From: Nemania diffusa
Taxonomy: Eukaryota; Ascomycota; Sordariomycetes; Xylariales; Xylariaceae
DNA length: 64,000 bases
NCBI GenBank assembly: GCA_038501195.1
Contig: JBBPUQ010000004.1
Coordinates: forward strand, 2,232,001 to 2,296,000
Direction: 5' to 3'
A program made the position numbers and the translations under genes. The notes under the pieces were generated by a model. The model was not told the origin of the DNA and searched no databases. It worked only from the letters and a program-made list of their open reading frames with translations. This document shows positions 47,298-59,420 of this stretch, in pieces (the stretch's first letter is position 1; each line of letters opens with the position of its first letter).

Positions 47298-47910
47298 GAG
47301 CCCCTTGCCATCGTTGGCCTATTCCTAAAGTTTCCACAGGATGCCACATCTCCAGACGAGCTTTGGAGGATGATCTTGGGGAAGCGATGTGCCATGATAG
47401 AATTTCCATCAGACCGCTTCAACATTGACGCATTCCACGGGCTAGACAACAGCCGTGCTAATACTGTGAGTATCTTCATCTAGCTCGTTACGATGCGTAC
47501 TAACGAATGTTTACAAGATTACACCTCGTGGTGGGCACTTCATAAAGGAAGATCTTTCTCTTTTTGATGCCCCTTTCTTTTCCATCACATCGGTAGAAGT
47601 CGCATCCATGGATGTCCAACAGCGACAGTTGCTGGAGTGTGTCTACCGTGCACTGGACAATGGTATGTGGCCATCAAGGCAACCAGAGAATTATCCCCTT
47701 TAGTGACCATCTGCCATCGTACAGCGGGTATGCCGTTAGAGAGCGTGAGCGGGTCCAAGACCTCAGTTCACACCGGCTCATTCGCCGACGATTACAAACT
47801 AATGACGATGAGAGACTAAAAGATGTCGAAATACGCAGCAACGGGATCATTAATCAGCATCCTGGCCAAAACACTTATTTATTGGGTGAAGAACTTGACG
47901 AACCTAGTAC
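47298..47910 (+). pseudogene. Remnant of a highly reducing polyketide synthase ketosynthase domain
   Basis: Three exon-like blocks, 47298-47465, 47518-47662 and 47725 to about 47880, still separated by intron-like GT...AG sequence, resemble the N-terminal ketosynthase of fungal polyketide synthases: EPLAIVGLFLKFP, FPSDRFNIDAFHGLDNSRAN, DAPFFSITSVEVASMDVQQR, then AGMPLESVSGSKTSVHTGS. A TAA (47817-47819) interrupts the frame just before KYAATGSLISIL. Similarity ends before the DTACSSS active-site region, so the catalytic Cys and all later domains are gone. It is a 5' fragment of a large gene and cannot make an enzyme. Confidence 0.8.
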
Positions 47911-48230
47911 GATTCTCAGACGCGTTAGCATCACTCATCTACAGGGGTGCTCAGAGCACACGTAAGAAGCTCGGGGGGTCTAGGGCGAAGCACGCCAAGA
48001 AACAAGTGACTTTCTATGAATTCGTTGAGCTAGGTTCTCTCTTATATTCTTCCATAGTAACTATTCGCTTCTTTTTCCAGGCTTCATCTGTGTCTTTATG
48101 CCTGACCCCCTTTGGACCCTATCCTCTCCCAGGAGAGTGGAATTCTATCTCTATCAATTTAACTATCGGGGGTTATAGCGCAGAGCATTGACTAACCAGA
48201 GCATTGGCACGAAGGTTGTGATGGTATACT
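47911..48230. other. Sequence after the polyketide synthase remnant
   Basis: About 320 bp before the stop codon of the convergent GH64-type gene. I could not align it with any polyketide synthase region; it may be foreign or heavily mutated sequence. Confidence 0.4.
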
Positions 48231-49616
48231 CTAGGTGTTGATGAATATATCCAGCTGCTTAGGGTGCGTCATCGAGACTAGGCCTGCCGAATTATCTGAA
48301 CTGCTCGGGCTAACGTCATCGTAGCTGAAAGCATATCCCATGCCCCCGACAAGGTTCTCATGAACTGCTCGAGAGTAGTGGTTTGTGATCGGATACTTAT
48401 AGTACTGGGTAGACGTGATGTTGAATGACGGCTGAGTAGCATCGAGATGCAGAGTCGAGCGTACGAAAGCAGCGCACAAGCGCGGTCGAACTCGGGCGCG
48501 TGACCACGACTCCGTAACTCCTTGCGACGGATTTGCAAACATGCCCGAATCACATCCGTAGATATCTTTCGATACAGGGCGATTGAAATCACCCGCGTTG
48601 TTGTCACAGTGTAGAATGTTGTCTGATTGACCAACACGGCAGGTCACGATCTGGCCATTATCGACCTTGGTGTCGGAGTCCGGACTAGATACCTGAGTGT
48701 TAATCCGCAGGTCGACGTTCTTGTACTTCTGCCACACCTTGTCAATGTAGGGCTCGTAATAGTTGATCGCGTCATTGTCAGTTGGATTCAAACTGGTGTA
48801 TTTCATTGGCGACATAACTCGGAGCGGCGTCCTGTCAGGTGCTCTGATACATAGTTTAGGCCAGAAGCTGTCAAGAGCAGACAATGATTCACAGACTTTC
48901 GCGAGACCGTCAGGCTTCAAGCCCGGGATATGCACGGTCTTCTGGCCGTTTCCATCTTCGAATGTTACATCCATCCCCAAAGAGAGACTGACCCAGTCAA
49001 CGAATGAGAGGTTAACTGTCATATCTTCAGTGCTACTGCTAGCATCTTTGCCGTGAGTAAGTTCAATAAAGCCCCAACTTTCTCGACTGGCAATATCGCT
49101 GGGGTTATGAGGATCTGGTTGAACTATCTTGTCATCGGCGCTTGGGTAGAAATTCAGATATCCGTCGACGATATATATACGACCGCTGTTGATAGTTCCC
49201 GGGGTCTTGAAGCTAGTGCCGACAGGTTGGACACTCCAGCTTAGGTTAGAGGCCGGCGCAGCGATCGGAACTCCTAGGGGTGTACCTTTAGATGGTATGA
49301 AATACTTTGTCGAACCATCGCCTGCGTGTTGAGCAATGAACCCATGGGCTTGGCCGGGGATCGTAGGATCAGGGACTTCTCCAAGGAGGTAGGCAGAAAT
49401 ATGTCGGGCTTTGGAGACCAAGTTTGTGGTATTGAGTATCGTCTGGCGAGGTTTGATAGTAACTTCGAAAGGCGTTACATCAGATCGAATGGAAATAGCC
49501 CGCCGTGAGCCATGGTGTACTCCATGATGCCGATGAGGGGCTGCGAGGGCAATGCTAGACCAAATGACTACGGCCAGCGCAGCCATGGTACGCAGTGTTA
49601 TCTCAGCCTGTATCAT
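48231..49616 (-). CDS. Secreted GH64-type beta-1,3-glucanase (thaumatin-like fold)
   Basis: A single-exon protein of 461 residues from the ATG at 49616. It starts with a signal peptide (MIQAEITLRTMAALAVVIWS). Hallmarks of family GH64/thaumatin-like glucanases follow: GRIYIVDGYLNFY, WGFIELTHG, NLSFVDWVSLSLGMDV, several Cys probably in disulfides, GCDSGMF, and the C-terminal GMGYAFSYDDV and HPKQLDIFIN. These enzymes cut beta-1,3-glucans, either the fungus's own wall or that of competitors. The frame is open upstream to an ATG at 49736, which would bury the signal peptide, so the shorter start is preferred. The gene converges on the dead polyketide synthase fragment. Confidence 0.83.
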   Translation of the reverse strand: MIQAEITLRTMAALAVVIWSSIALAAPHRHHGVHHGSRRAISIRSDVTPFEVTIKPRQTILNTTNLVSKARHISAYLLGEVPDPTIPGQAHGFIAQHAGDGSTKYFIPSKGTPLGVPIAAPASNLSWSVQPVGTSFKTPGTINSGRIYIVDGYLNFYPSADDKIVQPDPHNPSDIASRESWGFIELTHGKDASSSTEDMTVNLSFVDWVSLSLGMDVTFEDGNGQKTVHIPGLKPDGLAKVCESLSALDSFWPKLCIRAPDRTPLRVMSPMKYTSLNPTDNDAINYYEPYIDKVWQKYKNVDLRINTQVSSPDSDTKVDNGQIVTCRVGQSDNILHCDNNAGDFNRPVSKDIYGCDSGMFANPSQGVTESWSRARVRPRLCAAFVRSTLHLDATQPSFNITSTQYYKYPITNHYSRAVHENLVGGMGYAFSYDDVSPSSSDNSAGLVSMTHPKQLDIFINT

Positions 49617-52600
49617 TTTAGAACGTGTATCGATAGTATCACCGATATTTAATAAATTAAAAATGGCAAGAAGACTATGCTGAGAAATGCGTGGTGCTGA
49701 AGGAGTGTGGCAAATGAAGTCGTTGAGAATGGGCAACTAGATTACGCGTAAATCGCCAGGATTTAAGCAGTAAACACCTTAATGAATGAACACGATGCAA
49801 GAAAAGGAGTGTAGTCAGTTTGGCATATTCATTCCAGAACGAATTACCCAACTAATGCATTAATATATCTATATATAAGTTAGAGTTGTAAGAATCGGTA
49901 CGAATTTTACGCATTAAATACTAAAGAATGGGGAATGTATACAAGATGGGGATATAATTTTCTAGGGTCACAAGAGCGCTTTCGTATCGCCCACTCATTC
50001 TATATACTCAACTATTGGCTCTGCGCAGAAATCTCCTCGAGAAAGAGACCACAAAGTCTAAAGCATCCACATTCTGTATGCGCACACCGCACGTGTCGTA
50101 CCTACACCACAGTCTCCGAACACATGACTCATCAAATACTTCTTTGCTAGGCCTGTGTGACAATAATGGCTAACTCTGAGCCAATGATTTTTATTTGAGC
50201 AGCTTAACGCCGAAAGCCTGTTGCCGCTCCTCTACTCCTAGCTACCCAGTATTACTGATGAGTAGCCGTGTTTTCTTTTCTCTTTGTTTCCTTCCGATGT
50301 AAATGATCATAGTGCTCCCCCAGACCGCGCAAAACAGCTTCCCTAGCCGCCGACCAGGGCCTATTATCACAGTGGAACTCAAGGTAGAATGCAATTCTTA
50401 CCATTGTAATACCCATCATGTTAGACAAACGTGTCCAAAGGGATTCAACTCTCTGTCCTATTTGGATCTATACACCCTCCCTCGAGCTCTGTGCTTGTGT
50501 CTCTAAAAAAACAAGAGGAACGACGCGTAGCACATGACGATGTCATTATGCGCGACAAGCAACCTATGTTTATACATTGGCTTTTGTGAGTCTCCGGAGA
50601 GTTTGCTTGAGCATAAGTCACCAACTGCCTAACCATTAATCGGCCACTTAGGTTCACTGGCTCTATGACACAGTGTCAACTTTGTTACAAGCAAAGATCA
50701 ATTTTATTACCTGTACGGATAATAGATACCCATTCTCTAAGCTATGCTCGCTCATTTATCCCTTATTTGCGAATGGTAATCCCAGACGCTGAGCTCATAC
50801 CGCAATTACCAACGTCCCCCAAATATTGCACGTGAAACTGCTGACCGACCGTTTTCAGGTATGCTCTCTAAATTTTCTCCCGTAGTTAGACCTAAACATG
50901 ATGAACATATGGTGCTTAGATATGCGGCTATACTACAGCACGGCCCTGATAGTGTGAATAACATTACCAACTCTAGACTAGACTAGCGCTATCGATTATA
51001 TTGTTATATAGTCAATATTCTAATCGTGTTTGATTGCATTACGATCAAATCTTAGGGGTCCCTCACACCCGAGTAGCATATTTTAAAAGTTGCGTATTGT
51101 TTTTACAACAACCCCACCGCTTAGGTACTGCTAATCGCACCTTTTTACGTGAAACGCTAGTACCATAGGTGTGCGTGGAATTTAATAAAACTTTGTAACG
51201 CTTACCTAGGTATTACGAGATATGATAACCAAGGTGGACGAACGATTTTCACGCTGGATTATGTGAAAGTATGGCGGGGAGTGTGTGACGAGGTAACATT
51301 CTCTCTCACCATATCATCGTCGCGCGTCGTTGGCAAGACCAATCCTGATAGCGCAAACTGTCATCATTGTGTAGTACATAAACATGTCCTATTGTGCTAA
51401 TCATGAGATAAGAGTGGTATATTCGTGTAGCTGTCAGGTGACTAGGCATATACTCCACCCCTTGAGGGTGGTTACAGTTGTAGTTTTGGCTATATAAAGG
51501 TCCCCCGAGAGGGTAGAGGACTGGGAATAGATTGATCTCGCTATGGAACCATATATTATATACCTTTCTACCACCCCTTCTATCTAGCTGGGATAACCTC
51601 CTATTCATTCCGGACCAAACCTTCAGACAGTGGCTCACATACACCTATCACCATATATATAGCACTCGCGGAGCGACATCGTAATACCGGCCACAAGAGA
51701 CTATTTCTGTCTATACCTGATCAAATTATATTCACTTCAACACAATTCGAGTTTCCATCACGGAGATACTATATCACAGCATCAATAGTCTAAAAAATTA
51801 CAAGGCTATGGTCGGGAGTGGTATGAAGAACTCGAGTTAAGGGGCCATATTAGATATCTAAGATCACTACACCTTCACTACGTTACGTACAGTCGACTAA
51901 TTAAGTAAGTAAGTTGAATTAGGCTACAGCCTATAATATCACCCCATGCCAACTATTTCATCCCAAATAGGTATTTCTTACCTGCAGAGTATGTCTAATT
52001 TCAGAAAACCAGTCAAACTCAACTATCCTCGCCGTACAAATTAGATTCAGTGATACCATTTACTGGGTTCTCGCAGGGATTCCATATGTGTCACCACTTC
52101 TACATCAGCTATTATTGCAATCACTGTGGCTCTATACTGCGCAGTTATTGGGGAGATAGAATTTTAATATGTAGTAGGGTGTCAAGGGGGGAAAGATGCG
52201 TAGGAAAGCAAGTGGCACAGTTTGATTACAGGCCTACGACATGCAATGCCTGTCTCCTAAGGTCAATATTGAATCCTACGCGATAAATAAAGCTTGATTA
52301 CTGCAAGATGATAATGGATAATATAGCAACATTCCTCTTCTAGAAAAATAAAATGATTCTCCCCAATTATGCATTTTTGCTTCGCCTCAACATTACATAG
52401 CTTGAGAGGAAAATGAAAACACTTATTATAATCATATTCATTTCAAACGCCATTCCTTAGTCTTCATCTTTACTCGCGCCTCCTTTATTCCTCTCCCTCA
52501 AGGGTATAGACCGCACTATAAAACGTCAAGATAGTTTGAATACAGAAAACAAGATGACCCCAACGTAGAGAGTGGGCTAAATCCCTCGATATAGACCAAA

Positions 52601-53460
52601 AACCATGAATGGAAGAAACCTACATATCGGATCCTTGATGTATTTAATATCTTCGGGAACATCCCATCTATTATTGCTAAAAGGAACTAGAAGTATGGTA
52701 ATGTTCTGGTCGAGGATGCCTAGGCTAACGCCGACTAATGTGCGCTATATAAAGAGCACTCTATGGACGATGATCTGAGGGCGGGGACACGCCAGAGAAG
52801 AACATATTAGAAGTGTCAGCTATATTTTTGATCACTTTCCTTTAGTATTAAATAATAACGACGAAAATGACGATCGTATACAGAGTTGTTTCAGGATCTC
52901 TTATGAAAGTTACTAGGAATCAAATTGATGTAGCCACGAAGACCGCCCGTGATGAGTTCTACACAAAGTGTTGTTCTAAAAGACTGAAAACAATGATAGA
53001 GTGTCGTAGGATTGTTGTAGTGGGACATGACAGGACTGCTTACACGTAGCTGTAAGAAACTAAACTAAATCTGCAAGGCCTATAATAGCTGGTAATGGAA
53101 TACAATACACTAGATGCAACGGGTGAGCTTATTGACTTATAGGGTTTAAACCCCCACCAATAGCCTTCCTAATTAACCATCTTTTTAGTCTAAGTACTAT
53201 ACAGATCTGAAGGTTTTACGTATCAAGTGGTAGATTACCACACAATAATAAATCTACAGTATCTATCTAAGCATTTCACAAACATACGCAGTATAAGACT
53301 TTTTGAGAGCCTTAGGCTGATAAAACTGCAGCATTTAAAGCGAGACACGGAACTAGCCGAAAAAGAACCCACCTGCATCTCCCATTATCTCATATTGCTG
53401 TGTCGAAAATACTAGAATCTTTGCGCAACACCTAGATTCATCCCTCATACTGTTTAAGCC
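49617..53460. other. Gene-poor region
   Basis: About 3.8 kb of moderately AT-rich DNA. Small ORFs (for example 51306-51644 on minus, 52867-53049 on plus) have no recognisable similarity or splice partners. No RNA gene or clear repeat was seen. Confidence 0.5.
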
Positions 53461-54264
53461 ATGAGACTGTTTTGCGGGCTTCACTCGATTCTTCGCAAAC
53501 CCACCGCCTTCAACAAACAACCTCTCGCTAGATTAGTCTCATACAACTGGATTGTCTCCTCAACGCCAACAACTCAACGCTGTCGCTCTTTAATTCAACC
53601 ATCACCATTGACGCCAAGATCCATTAACTCCCTGCGACTCTCACACTCCTCCACAAGCTCACCCTCCTCTCGCGCACCACTCTCATCGCCAACCATGGAC
53701 GACTCAGAAACCAAGACGGAAAATACCAATAACACACAGCCTGAGTCCCAACCCACCTCACACCCTGCGCCGCTCCCGGCCCTCCCGGCCCTCCCAGCCG
53801 CCACCGACGGTTCGTCGTCGACGCTTGAAGTTGGCGGCGCGGCGCTGCGCCTAGACCATTTAGGTCCGCTCGTCGTCAATGAGGACGGCACGCTGAGCCG
53901 GATCGCCAACTGGGAGAAGATGGCGGATATCGAGCGAGAAAACACGCTACGGATAAGTAAGCATTATTCTCCTCTCATCTTCCTCTAATTTCTTGTCCTT
54001 TCTCCTGCATTCTGACTAGATAGTCACCCCGCGTTCCTCTCATCTCAATATTAAACTTATGTTTTACATCGGCATTCTGATTAAAAATTTCCCCTCCCCT
54101 TACTCACTCGCTTAAGACTATTTGCGAAGTGCATCACGCAGCAGTGCTGACTACTAAGCGTAGTTGGAAAACGAAATCAGATGCGTCTCGCAAAACTACG
54201 CGCGGCAAAGGATAAGATAAACAACTCTGAAAACGAGTCTGTAGACGATAAGAGAGCTAGCTGA
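53461..54264 (+). CDS. Conserved small fungal protein with a probable mitochondrial presequence
   Basis: Two exons, 53461-53956 and 54164-54264, with a 207-bp intron (GTAAGC...CGTAG), give 198 residues. The first 78 residues are rich in Arg, Ser and Leu with almost no acidic residues, as in mitochondrial targeting sequences. A Ser/Thr/Pro-rich linker and the conserved part follow: LEVGGAALRLDHLGPLVV, LSRIANWEKM, IERENTLRI and, after splicing, GKRNQMRLAKLRAAKDK. I recognise this tail as a small fungus-specific family but know no function. The splice gives ATT Ile and continues the conserved helix without a stop. The internal ATG at 53695 (MDDSETKTEN) would remove the presequence and is the main alternative. 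Confidence 0.7.
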
Positions 54265-54718
54265 GTGAGACAGTTAGTGAGGACTAGCGTCATGGTAGTT
54301 CGACGGTAGGCTATTGGCTTTAAATGTGAGACACCTGGTGTTGCACGTGGAATTGCTCTAAAAGACGTGTTAAGTGCTCGAACAATATGGAGAGATTGCG
54401 TTGAGCATATGTTGTATGAGTGCACATGTAGACTAGATGCAGCAAGATCTAAGATAGCATATGATCGTAGTCGTAGTCGTGGGCAGCACACTGCTGCCAA
54501 TGATGGTATATATACGTGACGCGAAGGTCAACCAAAAACGTTTAAAACATGATATATATGAATTATTGATGCACCACGCTTCGCCTCCAGCTCCCAAAGG
54601 GTATGCTCTTGTGGTTCACCGAATGATTGCCTGCCTGTTCAACGCCTGTCCTGTAATACAATCATGCGCGCGTTTCCAATGCAGTTCCACTGTCGAAGTT
54701 TATGAAGACAATCCTGAC
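54265..54718. other. Short convergent intergenic region
   Basis: About 450 bp between stop codons. No gene recognised. Confidence 0.5.
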
Positions 54719-56394
54719 TTAGGCTTTTTCTGCTGGTTTTCTCGTAGACTCGGGCTTTTGCTTATCCAGCAAGGCCGACACAACCGAATCGCTGCCTCCA
54801 TTCTTCTCCATGACGAGCTCTCGTAGCCACTTATTTTCCGTCTCCAACGATGAAATACGGCTCTCGAGCGCGCTGACTTTGTCGCCTAGTTCCTTCTCGC
54901 GCTTTTCAAGGGCTTGCTCACGAGCCTTCTTCTTCACTCGGAAGCGGGCGCTGGCGGCTGTATTACGCCTCCGCTTGTCTTCTTCCGCTGCTAATCTGGA
55001 CTGCTCTTCGAAGGAAAGTTGACGGCGCCGCGGGGCAGCGTCGGAGGCTATCTTGTCTCCGGGATGCATGGAGGTTCCGTACGAGCCTTGCGCCCCGCTA
55101 GAGGGGTACGAGGGCGAAGGCTGAATAGGCGCCAGGGTGCCTAAGTTGTCTGAAAAACTGCTGACGTTTGGCGTCGGGTAATTGTGGAAATCGAAGCCAT
55201 TAAAGTCGCCTGAAGTCATGACGTTATGTTAGACAGCGGTGACACAACTAAACGAACAAACATGAGGCAAACAACGCAAAGTGTATGTCTGAGGTGCTCC
55301 GCACCTTCAATGGCAACTTCGAGTACGAGAGAGATAAAGACAAAAGTTTAAAGTAAGAGCCATGATTATTAGGCGATAGCAAGCTCGCTATCGAAAGCAA
55401 TGCGTTTGCATGTGGCCTGTGGCTTTCCCCTACGATCACCTCAAGATCACGGGGAATTGCACCATCGGTGCTAAATTGCGCCATAGCATGCTATTCTGTC
55501 GAGCGAATGAACCTTCAGGGGACTTGCAAGGGTAGAACCCCCACGTAAGTGAGGGCCAGCCAATCACCACCCTAGGCGGGGCAATTTGCAGTGGGAAGAA
55601 AGGCGGGGCAGAGGATTTGGAGCGATATGGTTGGCCAAGGAGCCATCGGAACGCATCTTGGTGCAAGATGTCGTTTTCTGCAGGCTGCTACCATGCTCGG
55701 CTGGGCGCAATGCACCACCAATCCACTGGGACACGGGAATGGTAATAGTTATAATGGCAGCAAAAAAAGGGTACTTGGGTCGGGACGGGACGCTGCAGAG
55801 CGCGTAGGTCTGCGACAGAAAGAAATTCAGGAGCGATTTGGGCGGATGTGTAGTGCAAGTGTAGGTAGGTAGATATGCACGTCTCCCTCTGAACTTACAG
55901 TGGGAGAACCGGAGAATTGTGCTGCTGCTGACTGTTGCGTGCGGGGGGATAAGAACGTCAAGACAGGGGACAAAGGCCGGGCGGAGGTACAGAAGCAACT
56001 GGTTACTTCAGGGTAGCCACTTGCCGCCATCAGGATGACGATGCAACGTAAATCATTTCAACGACCAAAAGCCAAACAATGCGAACCATCGACGAAGGCA
56101 CAAACCACACTAACCTGACAAGTTGAAGTCGAAGTCCGTCAGCTCGCCATTCACGGTCTCGGAGGGACCGCGCTCGGTCGTTGGTGATGTGGTCGCTGAC
56201 GTCTCGTGTGCACTTCCGTGAGGAGTCCCAGCATCCCAGTCGATGAAATTGGTGTTGGTGAACATAGCGAGCTCGTCATCGAGACTACGTGAGTTGTCCT
56301 CGGGTTGTGGTGCAGGCTCAGGGACTCTGTTGAGATCTTGCAATAGTTGCGACACGTTGACGGGGTGGCCCCGACGCCCGCTGTAGCCAGACAT
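54719..56394 (-). CDS. cys-3: CYS-3/MetR-type bZIP regulator of sulfur metabolism
   Basis: Two exons, 56394-56115 and 55209-54719, give 256 residues. The first exon begins MSGYSGRRGHPVNVSQLL and has DDELAMFTNTNFIDWD, both typical of CYS-3/MetR proteins. The splice (TCAG|GTTAGT, ACTTCAG|GC) yields LSGDFNGFDFHNYP. The basic region is near 171-190 (DKRRRNTAASARFRVKKKAR) and the zipper continues through VSALESRISSLETENKWLREL. These factors activate sulfate permease and sulfur-assimilation genes under sulfur limitation. The intron of 905 bp is exceptional for this window, where others are 42-207 bp. A shorter product from the ATG at 55219 would keep the bZIP but lose the acidic N-terminus. Confidence 0.88.
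55210..56114 (-). other. 905-bp intron of the CYS-3-like gene
   Basis: Donor GTTAGT and acceptor ACTTCAG fit the two exons in phase 1. It may hide a further small exon, an alternative promoter or a non-coding transcript. I found no conserved peptide in it. Confidence 0.6.
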
Positions 56395-57565
56395 GATATC
56401 GTTTTATTGTAATCGTAATTATCGTCCTTGTCGTCGCCGACGGCCGCTGCTGGCCAGTCTTTCCCAGTAGACCACTATTCAGTGTTTTGGTGATTCAATG
56501 CCCCAGCGCGAGCGTTGAATCAATTTAACCCAGTATCCCTCTGCCTATCAACCACTTTCGAATAGGTGGACACCGTAGTATATTACGGCGTGTGTTGTTT
56601 AGTTTGTCGGGTTCAGATGATGGTCTTTTTGTGTGTCAATTCGCAAATCGGTCACCCGGATGTGCTCGTTTGTAGCCGCTGTTGAGGGGTTGCTGATTAC
56701 CAAGATCCGAGAAAGTTTTGGAGTGGAAAAATGGAAATAGTGCTGAAGCGTATTACATAGTCTCGCCTTCGGTGGGTCGATCGCAAGGTGATGAATCGGA
56801 ACATCAAAGGCGACTATTCAAGTTCAAAGACCCCGTGAAAAGGCCGCAGTTGTTGCCGGTCTTCACCGGTAAAGCACCCAAAGCGGCTAGCCGAGAACCC
56901 ATGTTTCTCACTACTGCGGTACCACCTTCTTGGCGATGAGTGGGGGTTTTTGCGAAGGGCTGACGTTCACCTGACATCGGGTAAGTATCTACACACCTAG
57001 ATACTCAGGAGCCTATGCAATTAGACACACTGTATATACTCCACTATCGAACCCTTCTTTTCCACCGACTTGTTTTCGGCCTCTCCAGAGTTGTAGTGCA
57101 TGATCTTTGCAAATAAAAGAAAAATCGGAAAAATTGGCCAGGTGTAGGGTGAAGTTGGGAAGGAGATTGCTAGCGTATTGTGTGCTGTATGTACAGTGCA
57201 GAATACCTATTGTAACCGCTATGCATGAACGGCTTAACAAGGCTGGTGGCAGAGAAGCGTTGCACACATGGGGTTGTACTAAGTATGGCGCTTGGCTCGA
57301 AACAGCGAGCCGTGACTAAGTCTACCAATCATAGCCGGAAAGTATCGTACCCCACGTTGATTTTTACCTAATTTCTCCCGACTCGTAAGATAGCAAGGTG
57401 ATATTCATTGCCACTGCTAAGTCCTCAAGATGGGCTATTTTACGCGTACATAGTAGGCATTAACTGACTATATCGTGACTATTCATCTTACATCTGTAGA
57501 GGTCAAAAATATTTATGCCATCACCCGGGCTACCTGGTAAGTAATTAATAACCTTCTGTAGCATA

Positions 57566-57767
57566 TATCCCTTTAACTGCCCACTCGGCACCGCTACATA
57601 AATAGTGGAACAGCGGGGATTCTCGCATAACTAAATACTGCAAGATAGTCCAATGAAATCACAGTGTTTGGCTCGGGTAATTGTTTTATTGGTATATCTT
57701 GCATATGCAGAATGCCCCGTTATTCCACTATTTATGTAGCGGTGCCGAGTGGGCAGTTAAAGGGATA
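57566..57767. repeat. Perfect 45-bp inverted repeat, MITE-like element
   Basis: The left arm at 57566-57610 (starting TATCCCTTTAACTGCCCAC) is the exact reverse complement of the right arm at 57723-57767. The arms are separated by 112 bp and similarity continues weakly inward (GGGGATTCT against GGGGCATTCT, GCAAGATA in both). The whole is about 200 bp with no coding capacity, as in a miniature inverted-repeat transposable element or foldback element. A clear target-site duplication is not evident. Confidence 0.85.
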
Positions 57768-58639
57768 CATAAGGCGCTGTAGAAGGGGTGTGTGCGTCTT
57801 ACTTAATTCTCTTACGCAAATAGGCTAGGTAAGGTGCTGGACTACCGGTGCGTAGTTCTAGGCGGCCTGTTACAGCTACACGGATTTATAATCAGCGATC
57901 TAGACAAACTCCGGCCTCGGCATTCTTACGCAGTAGGTACCTACTTACTACGTACAGTATGGTTAGAAAGGCCACACGACGTAATACGTACTGTGCTCTG
58001 TGCATATTCTGTGCAACAATACAATTGTCTCAGATCAGATCCGTTACAGATATCCGAACAACAATTTCTGTAGGTATATCACATCTCTCGCATTTTCATA
58101 CCTTTCTCACTAGTTATATTCGGGGCTTCGCAAACGCCTGCCAAGAGTGGCTCCTGCAGCCCGTTACCGGAGTATGTACTGTAAATTCATATGCGTAGAA
58201 CATAACAGACGGACTGAACTAGTGCAAGCATACATAGTGGATTTATAAGCTTCAGGAGCCGTTTCACGAAGCCGCAGAATTTTTGTTGCAATCTGCGAAA
58301 TATCTGTTGCGGGCCAGATGGGGCACGATGCAGCGGAATCTACAGTACTCTACGATAACATGCATGCTAATCACTACACTTGCATACCTCTGCATATTCT
58401 CCCACATAGACATACGAATCATCTCTCTCGGGTCTCCAAATGATTTTACCTTAAATCAAGGATATTGCAACGTCTTCTGACCACAGGCGTGCTTTATAAG
58501 CGATAGGCTGCCATGCTCGTACAGTAACCAGCTCGATTAGAACCCAAATGCCGAACTAGGCGCATTTACTACATCTACAAATAATAAATGGATGACTAAT
58601 CTTATTACTTCAAAAAGAGAGAGATGTAGCGACGACAAG

Positions 58640-58669
58640 TTGGAGGTTGGAGTTGGAGTTGGAGTTGAG
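58640..58669 (+). repeat. Short TTGGAG tandem repeat
   Basis: Four TTGGAG copies, the first offset by one G, followed by TTGAG. A simple minisatellite. Confidence 0.8.
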
Positions 58670-59420
58670 TGAAAGCATATCCCGGAGAAGCCGGACTTGT
58701 CTCGGCAGAGGCGCCAACGTCCGAGTTAATTCATGTTGATTTGGACAACTGATGGGGAAAATGTAAACTTGCCGGCACATGAAAATACAGTGCTAACCTC
58801 AGATACTCTCTGGGTGAAGTAGCTTACCACCTGAGTAGAACCACACATTTAAAGGGCAAAGAAAACAATCTAAGCATATGTTGCGATTATGACAACACAT
58901 CCCCGCAGCTCGGATAATACCCCACTAACTCTTATCGCGATAATGATTATATGTACATATGTCAATAATTGCGCCAAGTACCTACTTCTCTGCATGGGTA
59001 GGTATGCCTCATAATCATCAACTACGGTTAAAGCAGATATAAAGAAACCAAATAAAAACAAATACTCTTATTCATAAGGCCCAAAGTGTATTTACTATGT
59101 AGATAGTCATAATCGCATTGCTTAATTACCTCCCAGTTACTTAATTCCCACCAAGGAAATAAAGTAGGTACCTTAGGTACCTAACCTACCTAACACTTTC
59201 GAGACGCGTCGCGTGTTTGACAGAACAATACAACCGCATCCTACCTTACCTCGGTAGGTATCTTGTCTATCAATACACATCTATCCAACATGTCCAATAT
59301 GTCAACCTCCTCCCCACAATCGTAGCCTTTATATCTCCTATCTACTTCTTAGGTATTTCGTTAGAACACTTGGGAGTTAGTCATAAGCATTCTTTCTTTC
59401 CACCTACCAGGCGCACGGCC

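Larger units (their letters stand above)
56395..59420. other. Gene-poor region with an inverted repeat
   Basis: Three kilobases upstream of both the CYS-3-like and CENP-N-like genes. It holds the 45-bp inverted repeat at 57566-57767, a TTGGAG tandem near 58640 and TACCTA motifs near 59165-59195. No gene recognised. Confidence 0.5.

Noticed and set aside
51306..51644. 112-residue minus-strand ORF
   Set aside because: No recognisable features and AT-rich surroundings; not supported as a gene.
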